DNA from: Oceanisphaera pacifica
GTDB lineage: Bacteria; Pseudomonadota; Gammaproteobacteria; Enterobacterales; Aeromonadaceae
Length of the DNA stretch: 64,000 nt
Reading direction: 5' to 3'
NCBI RefSeq assembly: GCF_017498065.1
Contig: NZ_JAGDFX010000008.1
Coordinates: 1 to 64,000 of the forward strand
The translations under genes and the position numbers were made by a program. The notes under the pieces are model-generated. The model did no database searches and was not told where the DNA came from. It saw only the letters and a program-made list of their open reading frames with translations. Positions 32,943 to 42,251 of this stretch are shown here, piece after piece (position 1 is the stretch's first letter; every line of letters starts with the position of its first letter).

Positions 32943-33010
32943 TATTTTTATGGATCACCCTTATGCAGATAGGCATAACATAAACCCGAATTATGCCCGG
33001 TGCTTGATCA

Positions 33011-33382
33011 TTATTTTATGTAGGTTTTTATTATAGATTCACTTAAGTTCTCACATCCCGCAGAATCAAGTAAGCGACCAGGTGATTTACTGTGTTTTAT
33101 TTTATTTGTTGATACAGGTAGTAGGTGCTCAACTTCGTCAGCGATTCCTTTGTCCTCAAGGAAGGCCCATATTATGGCATTTAACTTATTTAGCTTAGCT
33201 TTTGCTGCGCCATTACTGGTGGCTCCAAGCACAATGCCGTTCGCAGCCATACACAGCGATGCTTTTTCAGGGTTTTGTAATGTGTTTGCAGCCTTGGGAT
33301 TTTCTTGTAAAAAGACTGTTGGAGATTTAGCATTAACAGTAAAGGAAAGAGTTATAACTATAGCCAGTAAGATCTTTTTCAT
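33011..33382 (-). CDS. Small exported protein of unknown function
   Basis: This 123-residue protein has a signal peptide (KKILLAIVITLSFTVNA). Two cysteines remain in the mature part (about 44 and 109), compatible with one disulfide. GAGGAAATAACA precedes the ATG, a good ribosome site, which supports a real gene. No family was recognised. It lies in the AT-rich patch, opposite in direction to the Sel1 genes. Confidence 0.6.
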   Translation of the reverse strand: MKKILLAIVITLSFTVNAKSPTVFLQENPKAANTLQNPEKASLCMAANGIVLGATSNGAAKAKLNKLNAIIWAFLEDKGIADEVEHLLPVSTNKIKHSKSPGRLLDSAGCENLSESIIKTYIK

Positions 33383-33553
33383 TGTTATTTCCTCGTGTCA
33401 TAAATATATTTTGGTTAAGATTTTTCGCTTGTGAAAACACAAAAAACAAACTTCGCTACGTTATTTTATGATTAAGGATGATTATGATTCGGCCCTAACC
33501 AAGGACCTATTTCATCATGCTTATCATAATCTGAAAAGCTTTAGAGCTTACAA

Positions 33554-34168
33554 TCAAAGCCTTTCGACTTTTAAATCACCAGACCCCTCATATAAAGTAG
33601 ATCTTATAAGCCTAATTATACGCTCACCATGAGCTGCCTTATTTGAATATCCAATTATGCAATACACGTACCCTCCACCTGTTGTTATAGCGTTTCGTAT
33701 AGAGTCCAGTTTCCCTACGCTGTAACTTCTTTCTATATGGTTAGCTACTTTTTAACAAGTAGGCAAAGACTGATTGTAATTCTCCGATCTTCGCTTTTGC
33801 TCTGCTCTGCGTTCTTCTTCACGAGCTACTTTTATTCTAATCTCTTTTATACAATTAGCAGTCGAATAATAATCAATGCTATCTTTATTGTCGACCGTCT
33901 GCGTTTTTTTGCAGGCAGGGAGCTCTATTAAGCAGATTCTTACATACTCCTTCAATTTAGCTTTTTTTTCTTGTTTTTTAAAGCAGCTTTTTACCATATT
34001 ATTTCTGTCATCTAGTAGTAGTGATACACCAAGCATGCCTGGACTGATTTCACTCCTACATTCTGGATATTTATTCAGCTGACTTACAGTATGATCAGTT
34101 AAAGGGATAGCGAGAGAGCAGCCTTTAGATAATAAAATAATAGGTGACAGCACGAGCAGTTTTTTAAT
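33554..34168 (-). pseudogene. Gene interrupted by an in-frame TAA; possible former lipoprotein
   Basis: An open frame runs from 34168 to a TAA at 33752-33754 and then stays open in the same frame for 65 more codons to a TGA at 33554. The part after the stop (KVANHIERSYSVGKLDSIRN, later GGGYVYCIIGYSNKAAHGER) looks protein-like. No ATG begins the frame. ATT at 34166-34168, after AGAGG, would give a lipoprotein-like MKKLLVLSPIILLSKGC, while GTG at 34153 has no ribosome site. A start lost from ATG to ATT together with a nonsense codon fits a decaying gene. The family is unknown. The upstream 133 residues alone could still be expressed. Confidence 0.5.
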
Positions 34169-34569
34169 TTAAGTTAACCTCTTATGGTTCGGTTTTTATT
34201 TTTAAATATAGGGTATGTAATGATTTATTTTTGGTTGTAGCCATGAATGACACTGTGTCTTCATTAATTAAGTAAGCTAGCAAGAATGACTTGCCCCATA
34301 AGTTATCCTTTTAGTTATTATTAAATCGTATTTTAAGCCGAAAGATCCTAGTCGCTTTAGAGGTGCTTCTGGATTAAACTGAGGTGAGTAGGTTTAAAGT
34401 CTGCGCTTTCATAGTATAGTTCCGAAGTGTAGACTCTAAATATATTAACGGTATTAGCAATTCTACACTGTAATATTACTACAGCACCCAATGGTCTCAG
34501 CGGCCGCCTAAGTTTTTATAAAGCAGCTAGCCTTGGCCTCTCACTTCAAGATTTTTCAAAAAAGCCACT
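34169..34569. other. AT-rich gene-free stretch
   Basis: About 400 bp with no credible coding frame or RNA on either strand. It marks the end of the accessory patch. No direct repeats that would define an insertion were recognised. Confidence 0.4.
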
Positions 34570-35109
34570 TTACAACACTGCTTGTATTGCGGCCTGTAAT
34601 TTAGGGTCACTGGGTTTGGTGCGGCTGCCAAATACTGCGGTTACTGCGCCGTCTTTATTGATTACAAACTTATAGAAGTTCCAGCGCGGCGCTTTACCAC
34701 TTTGCCGTGTTATTTCTTGAAAAATAGGGTGGGCGTCTTTGCCTCGCACCTTGATGGGGTGGGCCATATCAAAAGTCACACCAAAGTTAACAAAGCAGAC
34801 CTCGGCTGTTTCAGCTTCGTCTTTGGCCTCTTGCTTAAAGTCATTTGACGGAAAGCCCACCACCTTTAAACCTTGGCCTTGATACTGCTGATGCAAGGCT
34901 TCTAGCCCCTCAAACTGGCCGGTAAAGCCGCAGTGACTGGCGGTATTAACCACTAACATGGGCTTGCCTGCAAAGGGTTGCATATTAAGCGTTTCGCTAG
35001 AATGTAGCCTGGGTATTTGGTGGTCAAACAAGGCGCTAGTATCAGGTTCAGCGGCCAGCACGGGTTGGCTGAGTAATAATCCACATAAGCTGGTTAGTAA
35101 TGCTTTCAT
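34570..35109 (-). CDS. Periplasmic glutathione peroxidase-family protein
   Basis: This 179-residue thioredoxin-fold peroxidase has a signal peptide (MKALLTSLCGLLLSQPVLAA). The catalytic cysteine is C60 in NTASHCGFTGQFEGLEAL, the family Gln is in VVGFPSNDF-type context, and the catalytic Trp-Asn are in PRWNFYKF. It reduces hydroperoxides, probably with thioredoxin-like or other thiol donors since glutathione is scarce in the periplasm. It differs from cytoplasmic BtuE by being exported. It is 56 bp downstream of the ZntB-like gene on the same strand. Confidence 0.85.
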   Translation of the reverse strand: MKALLTSLCGLLLSQPVLAAEPDTSALFDHQIPRLHSSETLNMQPFAGKPMLVVNTASHCGFTGQFEGLEALHQQYQGQGLKVVGFPSNDFKQEAKDEAETAEVCFVNFGVTFDMAHPIKVRGKDAHPIFQEITRQSGKAPRWNFYKFVINKDGAVTAVFGSRTKPSDPKLQAAIQAVL

Positions 35110-35165
35110 CAGAAACTCCTTAAAAAGTTATACGCCGCGGTTGTGTCGCTAAGGCGGTGGCTTGA

Positions 35166-36131
35166 TTACCACCAGCGTTTAAGCTTTAGCCACAAGGCTA
35201 AGCTCAAGCCTAACCCGGTAAGTATGGCGCAAAAAATCCAGAACGCGAGTGGGTTATCAGCGCCGGGCATGCCGGCTAAGTTAATACCAAATAAGCCGGT
35301 TAAAAAGCTAGCGGGTAAAAATAGCAGTGCCATTATTGACATCTGATAAGCGCGCTTGTTGGTTGCTTCTGCCATTATATTATTGATTTCGTCCGCTAAT
35401 ATGGCGGTGCGAGCGACACCTGCGTCTAAATCATCAAGCCAGCGGCGTAAACGGTCGGCAATATCAAGCAGGCGGCGGCGATCCTCTTCGTTTATCCATG
35501 TTACTTTTTCACTGGCCAGCCGGGCTACTAAATCTCGCTGGGGAGAAAGATAGCGGCGGATCATAATAAGTTGTTTGCGAATGCGCCCCAGTTGGCCGGT
35601 GGCGGGTAGGGTGTTTTCTAATACCGCCTCTTCAAGAGCCAGTATATTATCGTGCAGGGTCTCAACAAACTCACCAGCTCGCTCAGTAAGAGCATCACAG
35701 ATATTAACTAACCAATCACTAGTATTGAGCGAGCCATCTTGAGTTGAAAACGGTTCAAACACGTCACTTTCTGAAAGTAATGGCCGACAGCGACTGCTTA
35801 ATATCATGTGAGAGCTGATAAAAATACGCAGCGCCACCATTTCTTCGGGTCGGTCGTGGTCGTTATGATTAATGCCGCGTAAAATCAGTAATAACTTTTC
35901 TCCTTGGCGTATTAACTTGGGGCGGCTGCTTTGGCCAAGTAGTGCCTCGCGTGCAGTATCATTTAATAGCGATGTGTGTTGCAGCCATAACGCGGCTTCT
36001 GGCTCTGTATAGTCTATATGTAGCCAACAGGCTTGCTCTGTAGGAAGTGGCGCCCCCTTAATAAGAGGCTGCATACCGCCAGCGCCGTCTAACTGCAGGC
36101 TATAAATCGTGTTTGTTGGCACCTGTTCCAT
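35166..36131 (-). CDS. zntB: ZntB/CorA-family metal ion transporter
   Basis: This 321-residue protein has a long cytoplasmic domain (about 1-255) and two C-terminal transmembrane helices. The pore motif is GxN, here GLFGINLAGMPG near 285-296, as in ZntB rather than the GMN of most CorA. ZntB imports zinc with protons in current models. Starting at 36131 gives MEQVPTNTIYSLQLDGAGG, similar to family N-termini. It is probably followed by the glutathione peroxidase gene in one transcript. Confidence 0.85.
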   Translation of the reverse strand: MEQVPTNTIYSLQLDGAGGMQPLIKGAPLPTEQACWLHIDYTEPEAALWLQHTSLLNDTAREALLGQSSRPKLIRQGEKLLLILRGINHNDHDRPEEMVALRIFISSHMILSSRCRPLLSESDVFEPFSTQDGSLNTSDWLVNICDALTERAGEFVETLHDNILALEEAVLENTLPATGQLGRIRKQLIMIRRYLSPQRDLVARLASEKVTWINEEDRRRLLDIADRLRRWLDDLDAGVARTAILADEINNIMAEATNKRAYQMSIMALLFLPASFLTGLFGINLAGMPGADNPLAFWIFCAILTGLGLSLALWLKLKRWW

Positions 36132-36239
36132 GACAAATCCTTTTATGACACCGATACGTTAGCTTACAGCAAAGAATGGCTAAGCGAAGCAGGCGACCTT
36201 GTGATACAGAAGGAGGTATCATAAGGCTATTATTTTCAA

Positions 36240-38054
36240 ATGGCAGACTCATGTATGCGACGCGGCTCTTTTCATCCCGAGGCTAAAGACAGCTCTTTTA
36301 ACTGGCAAACGTTAAAGACCTTAGGGCCCTACCTGCTGGAGTATCGTGGGCGTATTGCGCTGGCACTGCTGTGTTTGGTGGCGGCAAAAGTGGCCAGCGT
36401 AGGCTTACCCTTTATTCTTAAACATATTGTGGATGCCATGGATGTGAGCGTCAGTGATGGCAGCAGCAGTAAGTTATTGGTGCTGCCGTTAGGTTTATTA
36501 CTGGCCTATGGCATGGTGCGCTTAAGTAATGTGTTATTGGGCGAAATTCGCGATGCGCTATTTGGCCGAGTAACCGAGCGGGCGATGCGTCGTATTGGGC
36601 TGGCTGTTTTTAATCATTTGCACCGTTTAGAGCTTAATTTTCACCTCAATCGGAACACCGGTGGCTTATCGCGAGATGTTGAACGGGGCGTGTCTGGGGT
36701 GAGCTTTTTGCTGCGTTTTATGGTGTTTAATATCGTGCCCACCTTATTTGAAATTACCATGGTAATTGGCGTTTTGCTGATTAATTATTCGGTGTGGTTT
36801 GCGCTAGTGACCTTTATCGCGGTAGTGGCTTATGTAGGCTGGTCTGTTATTGCCACAGATTGGCGAACAGGCTTTGTGCGGGCAGCAAACCTTGCAGACT
36901 CACAAAGTAATACCCGTGCGGTAGACAGCTTATTAAACTTTGAAACCGTTAAATACTTCACCAATGAGCAATATGAGGCTGAACGTTACGATAAAGATTT
37001 AGCCCAGTGGGAAAAGGCGAGGCGCAGTAATCGTTTAAGTTTGTTTGCTCTTAATGGTGGGCAGGCGCTGATTATTGCCATTGCCATGACCACTATGATG
37101 ATTTTAGCGGGCAAAAATGTGGTGGCGGGCATCATGACCTTAGGGGATTTTGTGCTGATTAATGCCTTTATGATGCAGCTGTTTATGCCACTGAATTTTT
37201 TAGGGTTTGTGTACCGTGAAATGAAAGGTTCAATGGCCAATGTAGAGCGTATGTTTGCCTTATTGCGCCGTTCACCGGTGATTAATGATGATGCACAGGC
37301 GAAACAGCTGGTTATCAGCCAAGGAAAAATAGAGTTTAGTAATGTGAGCTTTGGTTATGGTGATGAGCGCCTAATTTTAGACCAAGTGAGCTTTAGCGTT
37401 CGGCCACAACAAAAAGTGGCAGTGGTGGGGGCCAGTGGTAGCGGAAAATCGACTTTAGTAAAATTGCTGTTTCGCTTTTACGATACCAATAGCGGCGACA
37501 TCTTGATTGATGGTCAGAGTATTCGCGATCTTACGCAACATTCTTTGCGTCAAGCCATTGGCATAGTGCCGCAAGATACGGTGTTATTTAACGCCTCCAT
37601 TTTTGAAAATATTCGCTATGGTCGTATTAATGCCAGCGATGAAGAAGTAGAAGAGGCAATTAAGCTGGCGCATTTGGCTGATTTTATTGAGCGTTTACCC
37701 CAGGGCGCCAATACCCAAGTAGGAGAGCGCGGCCTTAAGCTCAGTGGCGGCGAAAAACAACGAGTAGCCATTGCCCGCACCATTCTTAAGCGCCCACCGA
37801 TATTAGTGTTTGATGAAGCCACCTCGTCACTGGATAGTCGCTCCGAACAAAGTATTTTGCAGGCCATTCGCGAGGTTTCTCAAGGACAAACCAGTTTAGT
37901 GATTGCCCACCGGCTATCCACCATTATAGATGCCGACCATATTTTGGTGATGGATAAAGGGCAGATAGTCGAGCAGGGCGATCATCCCTCTTTATTAGCC
38001 CAACAAGGGCGCTATGCACAGTTGTGGCAAATACAGCAACAGCAAACACCCTAA
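36240..38054 (+). CDS. Atm1/HMT-type ABC exporter (fused permease and ATPase)
   Basis: This 604-residue half-transporter has six transmembrane helices in residues 35-320, including the ATM1-like block SVGLPFILKHIVDAMD and the ETVKYFTNEQYEAERYD segment that identifies the Atm1/ABCB7 group. The ATPase follows: Walker A GASGSGKSTLVKLL, Q-loop VPQDTVLFN, signature LSGGEKQRVAIART, Walker B ILVFDEATSSLD, H-loop IAHRLST. Bacterial members export glutathione-metal or glutathione conjugates. AAGGAGG lies unusually far (about 23 nt) before the ATG at 36240, but no in-frame start is closer. Confidence 0.9.
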   Translation: MADSCMRRGSFHPEAKDSSFNWQTLKTLGPYLLEYRGRIALALLCLVAAKVASVGLPFILKHIVDAMDVSVSDGSSSKLLVLPLGLLLAYGMVRLSNVLLGEIRDALFGRVTERAMRRIGLAVFNHLHRLELNFHLNRNTGGLSRDVERGVSGVSFLLRFMVFNIVPTLFEITMVIGVLLINYSVWFALVTFIAVVAYVGWSVIATDWRTGFVRAANLADSQSNTRAVDSLLNFETVKYFTNEQYEAERYDKDLAQWEKARRSNRLSLFALNGGQALIIAIAMTTMMILAGKNVVAGIMTLGDFVLINAFMMQLFMPLNFLGFVYREMKGSMANVERMFALLRRSPVINDDAQAKQLVISQGKIEFSNVSFGYGDERLILDQVSFSVRPQQKVAVVGASGSGKSTLVKLLFRFYDTNSGDILIDGQSIRDLTQHSLRQAIGIVPQDTVLFNASIFENIRYGRINASDEEVEEAIKLAHLADFIERLPQGANTQVGERGLKLSGGEKQRVAIARTILKRPPILVFDEATSSLDSRSEQSILQAIREVSQGQTSLVIAHRLSTIIDADHILVMDKGQIVEQGDHPSLLAQQGRYAQLWQIQQQQTP

Positions 38055-38097
38055 ATACGAGTGTGGGTGAACAAGTCAGCACAAAGGAGTAAAACTG

Positions 38098-38580
38098 GTG
38101 AAAAAAAGAGGCTTATTTGGCTTATTACTGATATTAGTGGTGCTGGGAGCAGAGCAATATAATCCTACCTTGTTGTCGTTATTTTCTAATGACACTGCCA
38201 CTACTACGCCCAGCACTGGGCTTACAGCCAAGCCGGCCACCAAGCACGCAGCAACCGGCACACAAGCTGTTTATCAAAAGCAGCATAATAAGCAGCAAAT
38301 TGCGGATCGGGGACAAGTGGTAAAGCTGTTGGCGGATGATAATAAAGGCATCCGGCACCAACGCTTTATTTTACGTTTAGCCAGTGGGCAGACCTTGTTA
38401 GTGGCGCATAATATCGACTTGGCGCCTTACCTTCGGGATCTTAAGGTGGGGGACAGTGTCGAGTTTGTGGGGGAATATATGTGGAATGACAAAGGTGGCA
38501 TTTTACACTGGACTCATCATGACCCTAAAGGCCGTCATCCTAGTGGCTGGTTAAAGCATAATGACCGACTCTACCAATAG
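38098..38580 (+). CDS. DUF3465-type exported protein
   Basis: This 160-residue protein has a GTG start preceded by AAAGGAG. An N-terminal hydrophobic helix (GLFGLLLILVVLGA) acts as signal or anchor, then a Thr/Ala-rich linker (40-65) and a beta-rich domain (about 70-160) with the motifs GIRHQRFILRLASGQTLLVAHNIDLAP and FVGEYMWNDKGGILHWTHHDP that mark DUF3465. It resembles an OB-fold. No function is established. It follows the ABC exporter by 43 bp. Confidence 0.75.
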   Translation: MKKRGLFGLLLILVVLGAEQYNPTLLSLFSNDTATTTPSTGLTAKPATKHAATGTQAVYQKQHNKQQIADRGQVVKLLADDNKGIRHQRFILRLASGQTLLVAHNIDLAPYLRDLKVGDSVEFVGEYMWNDKGGILHWTHHDPKGRHPSGWLKHNDRLYQ

Positions 38581-38623
38581 CCCTACCAATCAACATCTTG
38601 GTGATGTTCAACGAGAGAACACA

Positions 38624-39181
38624 ATGTTAGAACAAGAACACTATATTAGCGCCACCGAGCACTGGGTGAAGCGTGTGATCATGAAATATAATCTTTGCCC
38701 GTTTGCGCGCCAAGAAGTAGAGCGAGCCAGTATTCGTTATGCCGTGGTTGAAGAGCATCAGCCTAAAGCGGTGTTACAGGCTTTGCTTAACGAATGCAGC
38801 ATGTTGGATGAACAAAACGAGATTGCCACCACACTGGTGATATTACCCCGTGGTTTTGAAGGTTTTTATGCTTATCTAGACTTAGTCGATCTCGCCGATG
38901 AGGCCTTGTTTAATCAAGGTTATGAGGGAAAATATCAGCTAGCCAGTTTTCATCCGGATTATTGCTTCGACGGCGAGCCCCAAGATGATGCCGCTAATTA
39001 TACTAATCGTTCGCCTTACCCCACCTTGCATATTATTCGTGAAGACAGCATGGAGAAAGCCTTGGCCAGCTATGCTCACCCTGAATCTATACCTGAGCGT
39101 AATATAATCTTTGCCCGTCGTAAAGGCAGCGAATTTTTTGTTAAGCTGCTGGCTGAGTGTCATGAGCCACACACTAAATAA
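38624..39181 (+). CDS. DUF1415 family protein
   Basis: This 185-residue cytoplasmic protein has the DUF1415 blocks EHWVKRVIMKYNLCPFARQE and YQLASFHPDYCFDGEPQDDAANYTNRSPYPTLHIIRE. The start at 38624 places the family N-terminus correctly and has GAGAG upstream. An ATG at 38561 would add 21 residues and overlap the preceding gene. The function is unknown. It lies in the same direction as the ABC exporter, DUF3465 and lipocalin genes. Confidence 0.8.
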   Translation: MLEQEHYISATEHWVKRVIMKYNLCPFARQEVERASIRYAVVEEHQPKAVLQALLNECSMLDEQNEIATTLVILPRGFEGFYAYLDLVDLADEALFNQGYEGKYQLASFHPDYCFDGEPQDDAANYTNRSPYPTLHIIREDSMEKALASYAHPESIPERNIIFARRKGSEFFVKLLAECHEPHTK

Positions 39182-39193
39182 TAAGGATCCAGC

Positions 39194-39706
39194 ATGCGTA
39201 TTTTATTAATGAGCATGTTCATGTTATTAACTGCTTGTACTGGGTTACCCGATGCCGTCACGCCGGTTAAAAACTTTGATAGCGAGCGGTATTTGGGTAC
39301 TTGGTATGAAATAGCGCGCCTTGATCACTCATTTGAACAAGGTTTAGAGCAGGTAACTGCCGAGTATCAGCAAGGTGATAATGGCGAGATTCGGGTGATT
39401 AACCGCGGTGTTGATCAGCAAACTCAAGAACAAAAAAAAGCCGTCGGCAAGGCGTACTTTGTGAATGATGAACAAGAAGCACACTTAAAAGTCTCATTTT
39501 TTGGTCCTTTTTATTCTACTTATGCCGTATTTGAATTAGATGAAGATTATCGGCATGCCTTTGTGTCTGGTTATAATCACGATTATTTATGGTTGCTTGC
39601 CAGAGAGCCACAAGTTAGCCCAGCGTTAAAAGCACAGTTTATTGAACAAGCACAACAGCTTGGGTTTGTAACCGATCAGTTAATTTGGGTTAACCACCCA
39701 GACTAA
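39194..39706 (+). CDS. blc: Outer-membrane lipocalin (Blc-like lipoprotein)
   Basis: This 170-residue lipoprotein has the signal MRILLMSMFMLLTAC with the lipobox Cys at 15. The lipocalin signature LGTWYEIARLDHSFEQGLEQV and the later block YDYLWLLAR-type (NHDYLWLLAREP) match bacterial lipocalin Blc. The family binds lysophospholipids and fatty acids at the outer membrane. It starts 12 nt after the DUF1415 gene, so they are probably cotranscribed. Confidence 0.92.
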   Translation: MRILLMSMFMLLTACTGLPDAVTPVKNFDSERYLGTWYEIARLDHSFEQGLEQVTAEYQQGDNGEIRVINRGVDQQTQEQKKAVGKAYFVNDEQEAHLKVSFFGPFYSTYAVFELDEDYRHAFVSGYNHDYLWLLAREPQVSPALKAQFIEQAQQLGFVTDQLIWVNHPD

Positions 39707-39820
39707 GGTCGCACTTTGTTATTGTGAGTGGCTTTGCTACATTTTATGGTTTATCGTTAGGCTCTAATTGACGTAATTCTGATTTATGTGCTGTAAATAA
39801 TAAAAATGAAGGAGTAAGTG

Positions 39821-40282
39821 ATGCTGAAAAAAATCGCGCTAGTGGCTATGGGTGGTCTTTTTGCCACAACAGCAATGGCCCAGTCAGATCTATTTAAAGC
39901 GGATGACTTGGTAAAATATCGCCAGTCTATCTACCAAGTGATGAGCGCCCAAGCGACAGTGCTAGGTGCCATGGCTAAAGGTGACACTGAGTTTGATGCT
40001 GAAGCCGTACATGAGCGTGCATTAAACCTAGGCAACGTAAGCAAGTTACTGGGTGAAACCTATGTACCTGCAACCAAAGGCGTAAAAGACAGCAATCTGC
40101 TGGACTCTGCTTGGGACGACTTAGACGGCATGGGCGAAAAAGGCAAAGCCTTTGGTGGTGCCCTGCAAGAGCTAATTGCGGTATCCGGTGAAGAAGGTTT
40201 TGATAAAAAAGCCGCCGCTCCTGCTATTGTTAAAGTATTAAAAAGCTGTAAAGCCTGTCACGATGATTACCGTGCAGACTAA
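39821..40282 (+). CDS. Cytochrome c' (class II c-type cytochrome)
   Basis: This 153-residue exported protein has a signal peptide ending at ...TTAMA. A four-helix-bundle sequence follows, with the heme attachment site CKACH ten residues from the C-terminus, which is diagnostic of class II cytochromes c. Periplasmic c' proteins bind NO and are linked to nitrosative-stress resistance in other bacteria. The start at 39821 has AAGGAG 6 nt upstream. A GTG at 39818 is less well spaced. A cytochrome b561 gene follows after a terminator. Confidence 0.92.
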   Translation: MLKKIALVAMGGLFATTAMAQSDLFKADDLVKYRQSIYQVMSAQATVLGAMAKGDTEFDAEAVHERALNLGNVSKLLGETYVPATKGVKDSNLLDSAWDDLDGMGEKGKAFGGALQELIAVSGEEGFDKKAAAPAIVKVLKSCKACHDDYRAD

Positions 40283-40311
40283 AGCCTGAGTAACGCATGC
40301 TTAAGCAATGT

Positions 40312-40340
40312 AAAAGGGGAGCCAATAGCTCCCCTTTTAT
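40312..40340 (+). terminator. Terminator of the cytochrome c' gene
   Basis: AAAAGGGGAGC pairs with GCTCCCCTTTT around CAATA, with a T-rich end. Confidence 0.9.
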
Positions 40341-40451
40341 TTAATCCCTGCTTGCTAGGGGGAGTTTATTCCGCCGATGTTACTCACAGCTTATGCTGTG
40401 CTTTATACTTAAAATTGGCATTATCACAATAAAAGTGGAGGTTACTTCGCG

Positions 40452-40973
40452 ATGCAGAAATTTTCTATTCCTATGCGGTTGTTACATTGGCTAAGTGCCT
40501 TATTAGTAGTGGGATTATTTGCATTAGGCTTGTGGATGCGTAATTTAAGCTATTATGACTCTTTATATCAAGTGCTGCCGTTTTGGCATAAAAGCATCGG
40601 TTTTTTATTATTATTCTTAATACTGTTACGCTTACTCACTCGAATATTAACCCCACAGCCGACACCACTGGCATCTCATAAAAAATGGGAGCAAGTATTA
40701 GCACGCGGAACTCATTGGCTGTTATACGGACTAATGTTTGGTCTGTTTATTAGTGGCTACTTAGTGGTCACCGCCGACAATCGGCCGGGTACTTTTTTTG
40801 GCTGGTTTGATATTCCGGTATTGTTTAGCGCTATTGAGCAACAAGAAGACCTAGCAGGGCTAGTGCATGAATATTGTGCTTGGTCGCTGATTGGCCTATC
40901 GGCATTGCATGCATTAGCTGCCATAAAACACCATTTTTTGGATAAAGATAACACGCTAAAGCGAATGTTTTAA
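40452..40973 (+). CDS. Cytochrome b561 (YceJ/CybB type)
   Basis: This 173-residue inner-membrane di-heme cytochrome has four hydrophobic helices. Heme-ligand histidines lie at MRLLHWLSA, FWHKSIG, and the pair HEYCAWSLIGLSALHALAAIKHHF. It probably moves electrons between quinol and periplasmic acceptors. The YceI gene follows 32 bp downstream, the same pairing as yceJ-yceI in E. coli. The exact physiological partner is unknown. Confidence 0.88.
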   Translation: MQKFSIPMRLLHWLSALLVVGLFALGLWMRNLSYYDSLYQVLPFWHKSIGFLLLFLILLRLLTRILTPQPTPLASHKKWEQVLARGTHWLLYGLMFGLFISGYLVVTADNRPGTFFGWFDIPVLFSAIEQQEDLAGLVHEYCAWSLIGLSALHALAAIKHHFLDKDNTLKRMF

Positions 40974-41005
40974 CGCATTCAACATAGCCTATAAGGAGAG
41001 TCATA

Positions 41006-41584
41006 ATGAAAAAAACGATGATCGCAGCTTCACTACTTTTATTAACTCCTACTGCTTTTGCCAGCGCAGATACCTACACCATAGACACAGAAGGTATGCA
41101 TGCGTCAGTTAACTTTAAGGTTAATCACTTAGGTTATAGTTGGCTAACCGGTCGTTTTAACGACTTTAAAGGGCACTTTGTGTTTGATGAAGACAACACC
41201 GCGAATAACAGCGTTGAGGTGACCATTAACACCAATAGCGTAGACACCAACCATGCAGAGCGTGACCGTCATATACGCAGTGATGACTTTTTGAATGTAA
41301 AAAAATACTCACAAGCCAGCTTTAAAAGTACCAGTGTGACCCCAGACGGTGATGACGAGGGCGAGTATATCGTTAAGGGTGACTTAACCTTACATGGCGT
41401 AACTAAGCCTGTAGAGTTTGAAATTGAACAAGTGGGTGCGGGTAAAGATCCTTGGGGTGGATATCGTCGCGGTTTTGAAGGTGAGCTAGAACTAAAAGCG
41501 GCCGACTTTGGCATAAACTACGACCTAGGCCCAGCCGCCGCCACTGTATACCTTGAGTTAAATTTAGAAGGTATAAAACAATAG
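41006..41584 (+). CDS. yceI: YceI-family periplasmic lipid-binding protein
   Basis: This 192-residue exported protein has a signal peptide [19 protein letters not shown] lipocalin-like beta barrel follows with the YceI blocks [44 protein letters not shown] and [15 protein letters not shown]. Family members bind polyisoprenoids such as ubiquinone-8 precursors. Location after the b561 gene suggests a role with quinones or redox stress. A strong terminator follows. Confidence 0.93.
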   Translation: MKKTMIAASLLLLTPTAFASADTYTIDTEGMHASVNFKVNHLGYSWLTGRFNDFKGHFVFDEDNTANNSVEVTINTNSVDTNHAERDRHIRSDDFLNVKKYSQASFKSTSVTPDGDDEGEYIVKGDLTLHGVTKPVEFEIEQVGAGKDPWGGYRRGFEGELELKAADFGINYDLGPAAATVYLELNLEGIKQ

Positions 41585-41611
41585 CTCAGCGCCAAGCAGC
41601 TAGATAAAGAA

Positions 41612-41641
41612 AACACCGAGCCTGATGCTCGGTGTTTTTGT
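41612..41641 (+). terminator. Terminator of the b561-yceI operon
   Basis: AACACCGAGC pairs perfectly with GCTCGGTGTT around CTGAT, followed by TTTGTCTTT. Confidence 0.92.
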
Positions 41642-41660
41642 CTTTAACTGACAGCTGATC

Positions 41661-42231
41661 GCCTGTCACTTCATCACATCCTTTTGTTGAAGTTTGAGTA
41701 GAAGTCAGGCAGAGCGCTCGACTCGCCGCTGGGCTAGCCACCTTTGCTGGGTAACGGCTGCAAATATTCACAGGATATTTGGTCCATTACCCAGCAAAGG
41801 TACACGGCAGCAAGCTGCCCCATACGGGCTCCGCCGCGCCCTCCCTGGCGCGGAGGGTCGACGGAGCAGACACCCTCAGCCTTCCCATTAGCACCTGAGC
41901 TGCCTGAAGGTGTAGGCAAACGCTTGCTCTCGCATTGGGCCGCAGGCGCAAATTAGCTTCTTTCGGGAAATGGCTTGATTTCAACCATTCGCTCAAGGGT
42001 ATCGGTAATCGATACCAATAGACGACACCGAGGTGTGTGGCCGGATAAAGGGATCTACTCCACCGACCATCACATAACAGGGATGTTATGTGTTTGAGCG
42101 CCACATGGACGTGCTTGCAGCGTGTCGGTGGAGTAGACCCTTTGTTCGGCAGTTATGCAGCCCAAACCGACTACATCATGCACCTCATTTTTATTTATAA
42201 TGCAAGAAGAAGATGTGACTAAGTGACAGGC
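41661..42231. mobile_element. Hairpin-rich non-coding element bounded by inverted repeats (MITE-like)
   Basis: The ends are GCCTGTCACTTCATCACATC (41661-41680) and its near reverse complement at 42212-42231, matching at 18 of 20 positions. Between them is no credible gene but a chain of hairpins. These are a perfect 15-bp inverted repeat (41740-41754 with 41787-41801) enclosing CAAATAT/ATATTTG, a nested CG-rich hairpin (41828-41867), GGTATCG/CGATACC (41998-42016), and a 20-bp stem with one bulged A (42047-42067 with 42124-42143) enclosing CACATAAC/GTTATGTG. It lies between convergent genes. A MITE, a degenerate integron-type site or a structured RNA are all possible. Confidence 0.5.
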
Positions 42232-42251
42232 TGATCGCTTCCAGCTATTAG

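Noticed and set aside
30905-34168. Genomic island with defined ends
   Set aside because: Base composition and decay are suggestive, but no integrase, tRNA or direct repeats mark the borders.
42047-42160. Integron attC site (stem with bulged base and GTTATGC at the end)
   Set aside because: The 3' GTTATGC does not fit the GTTRRRY core and no matching RYYYAAC box was found at the 5' end. No integrase or second site is present.
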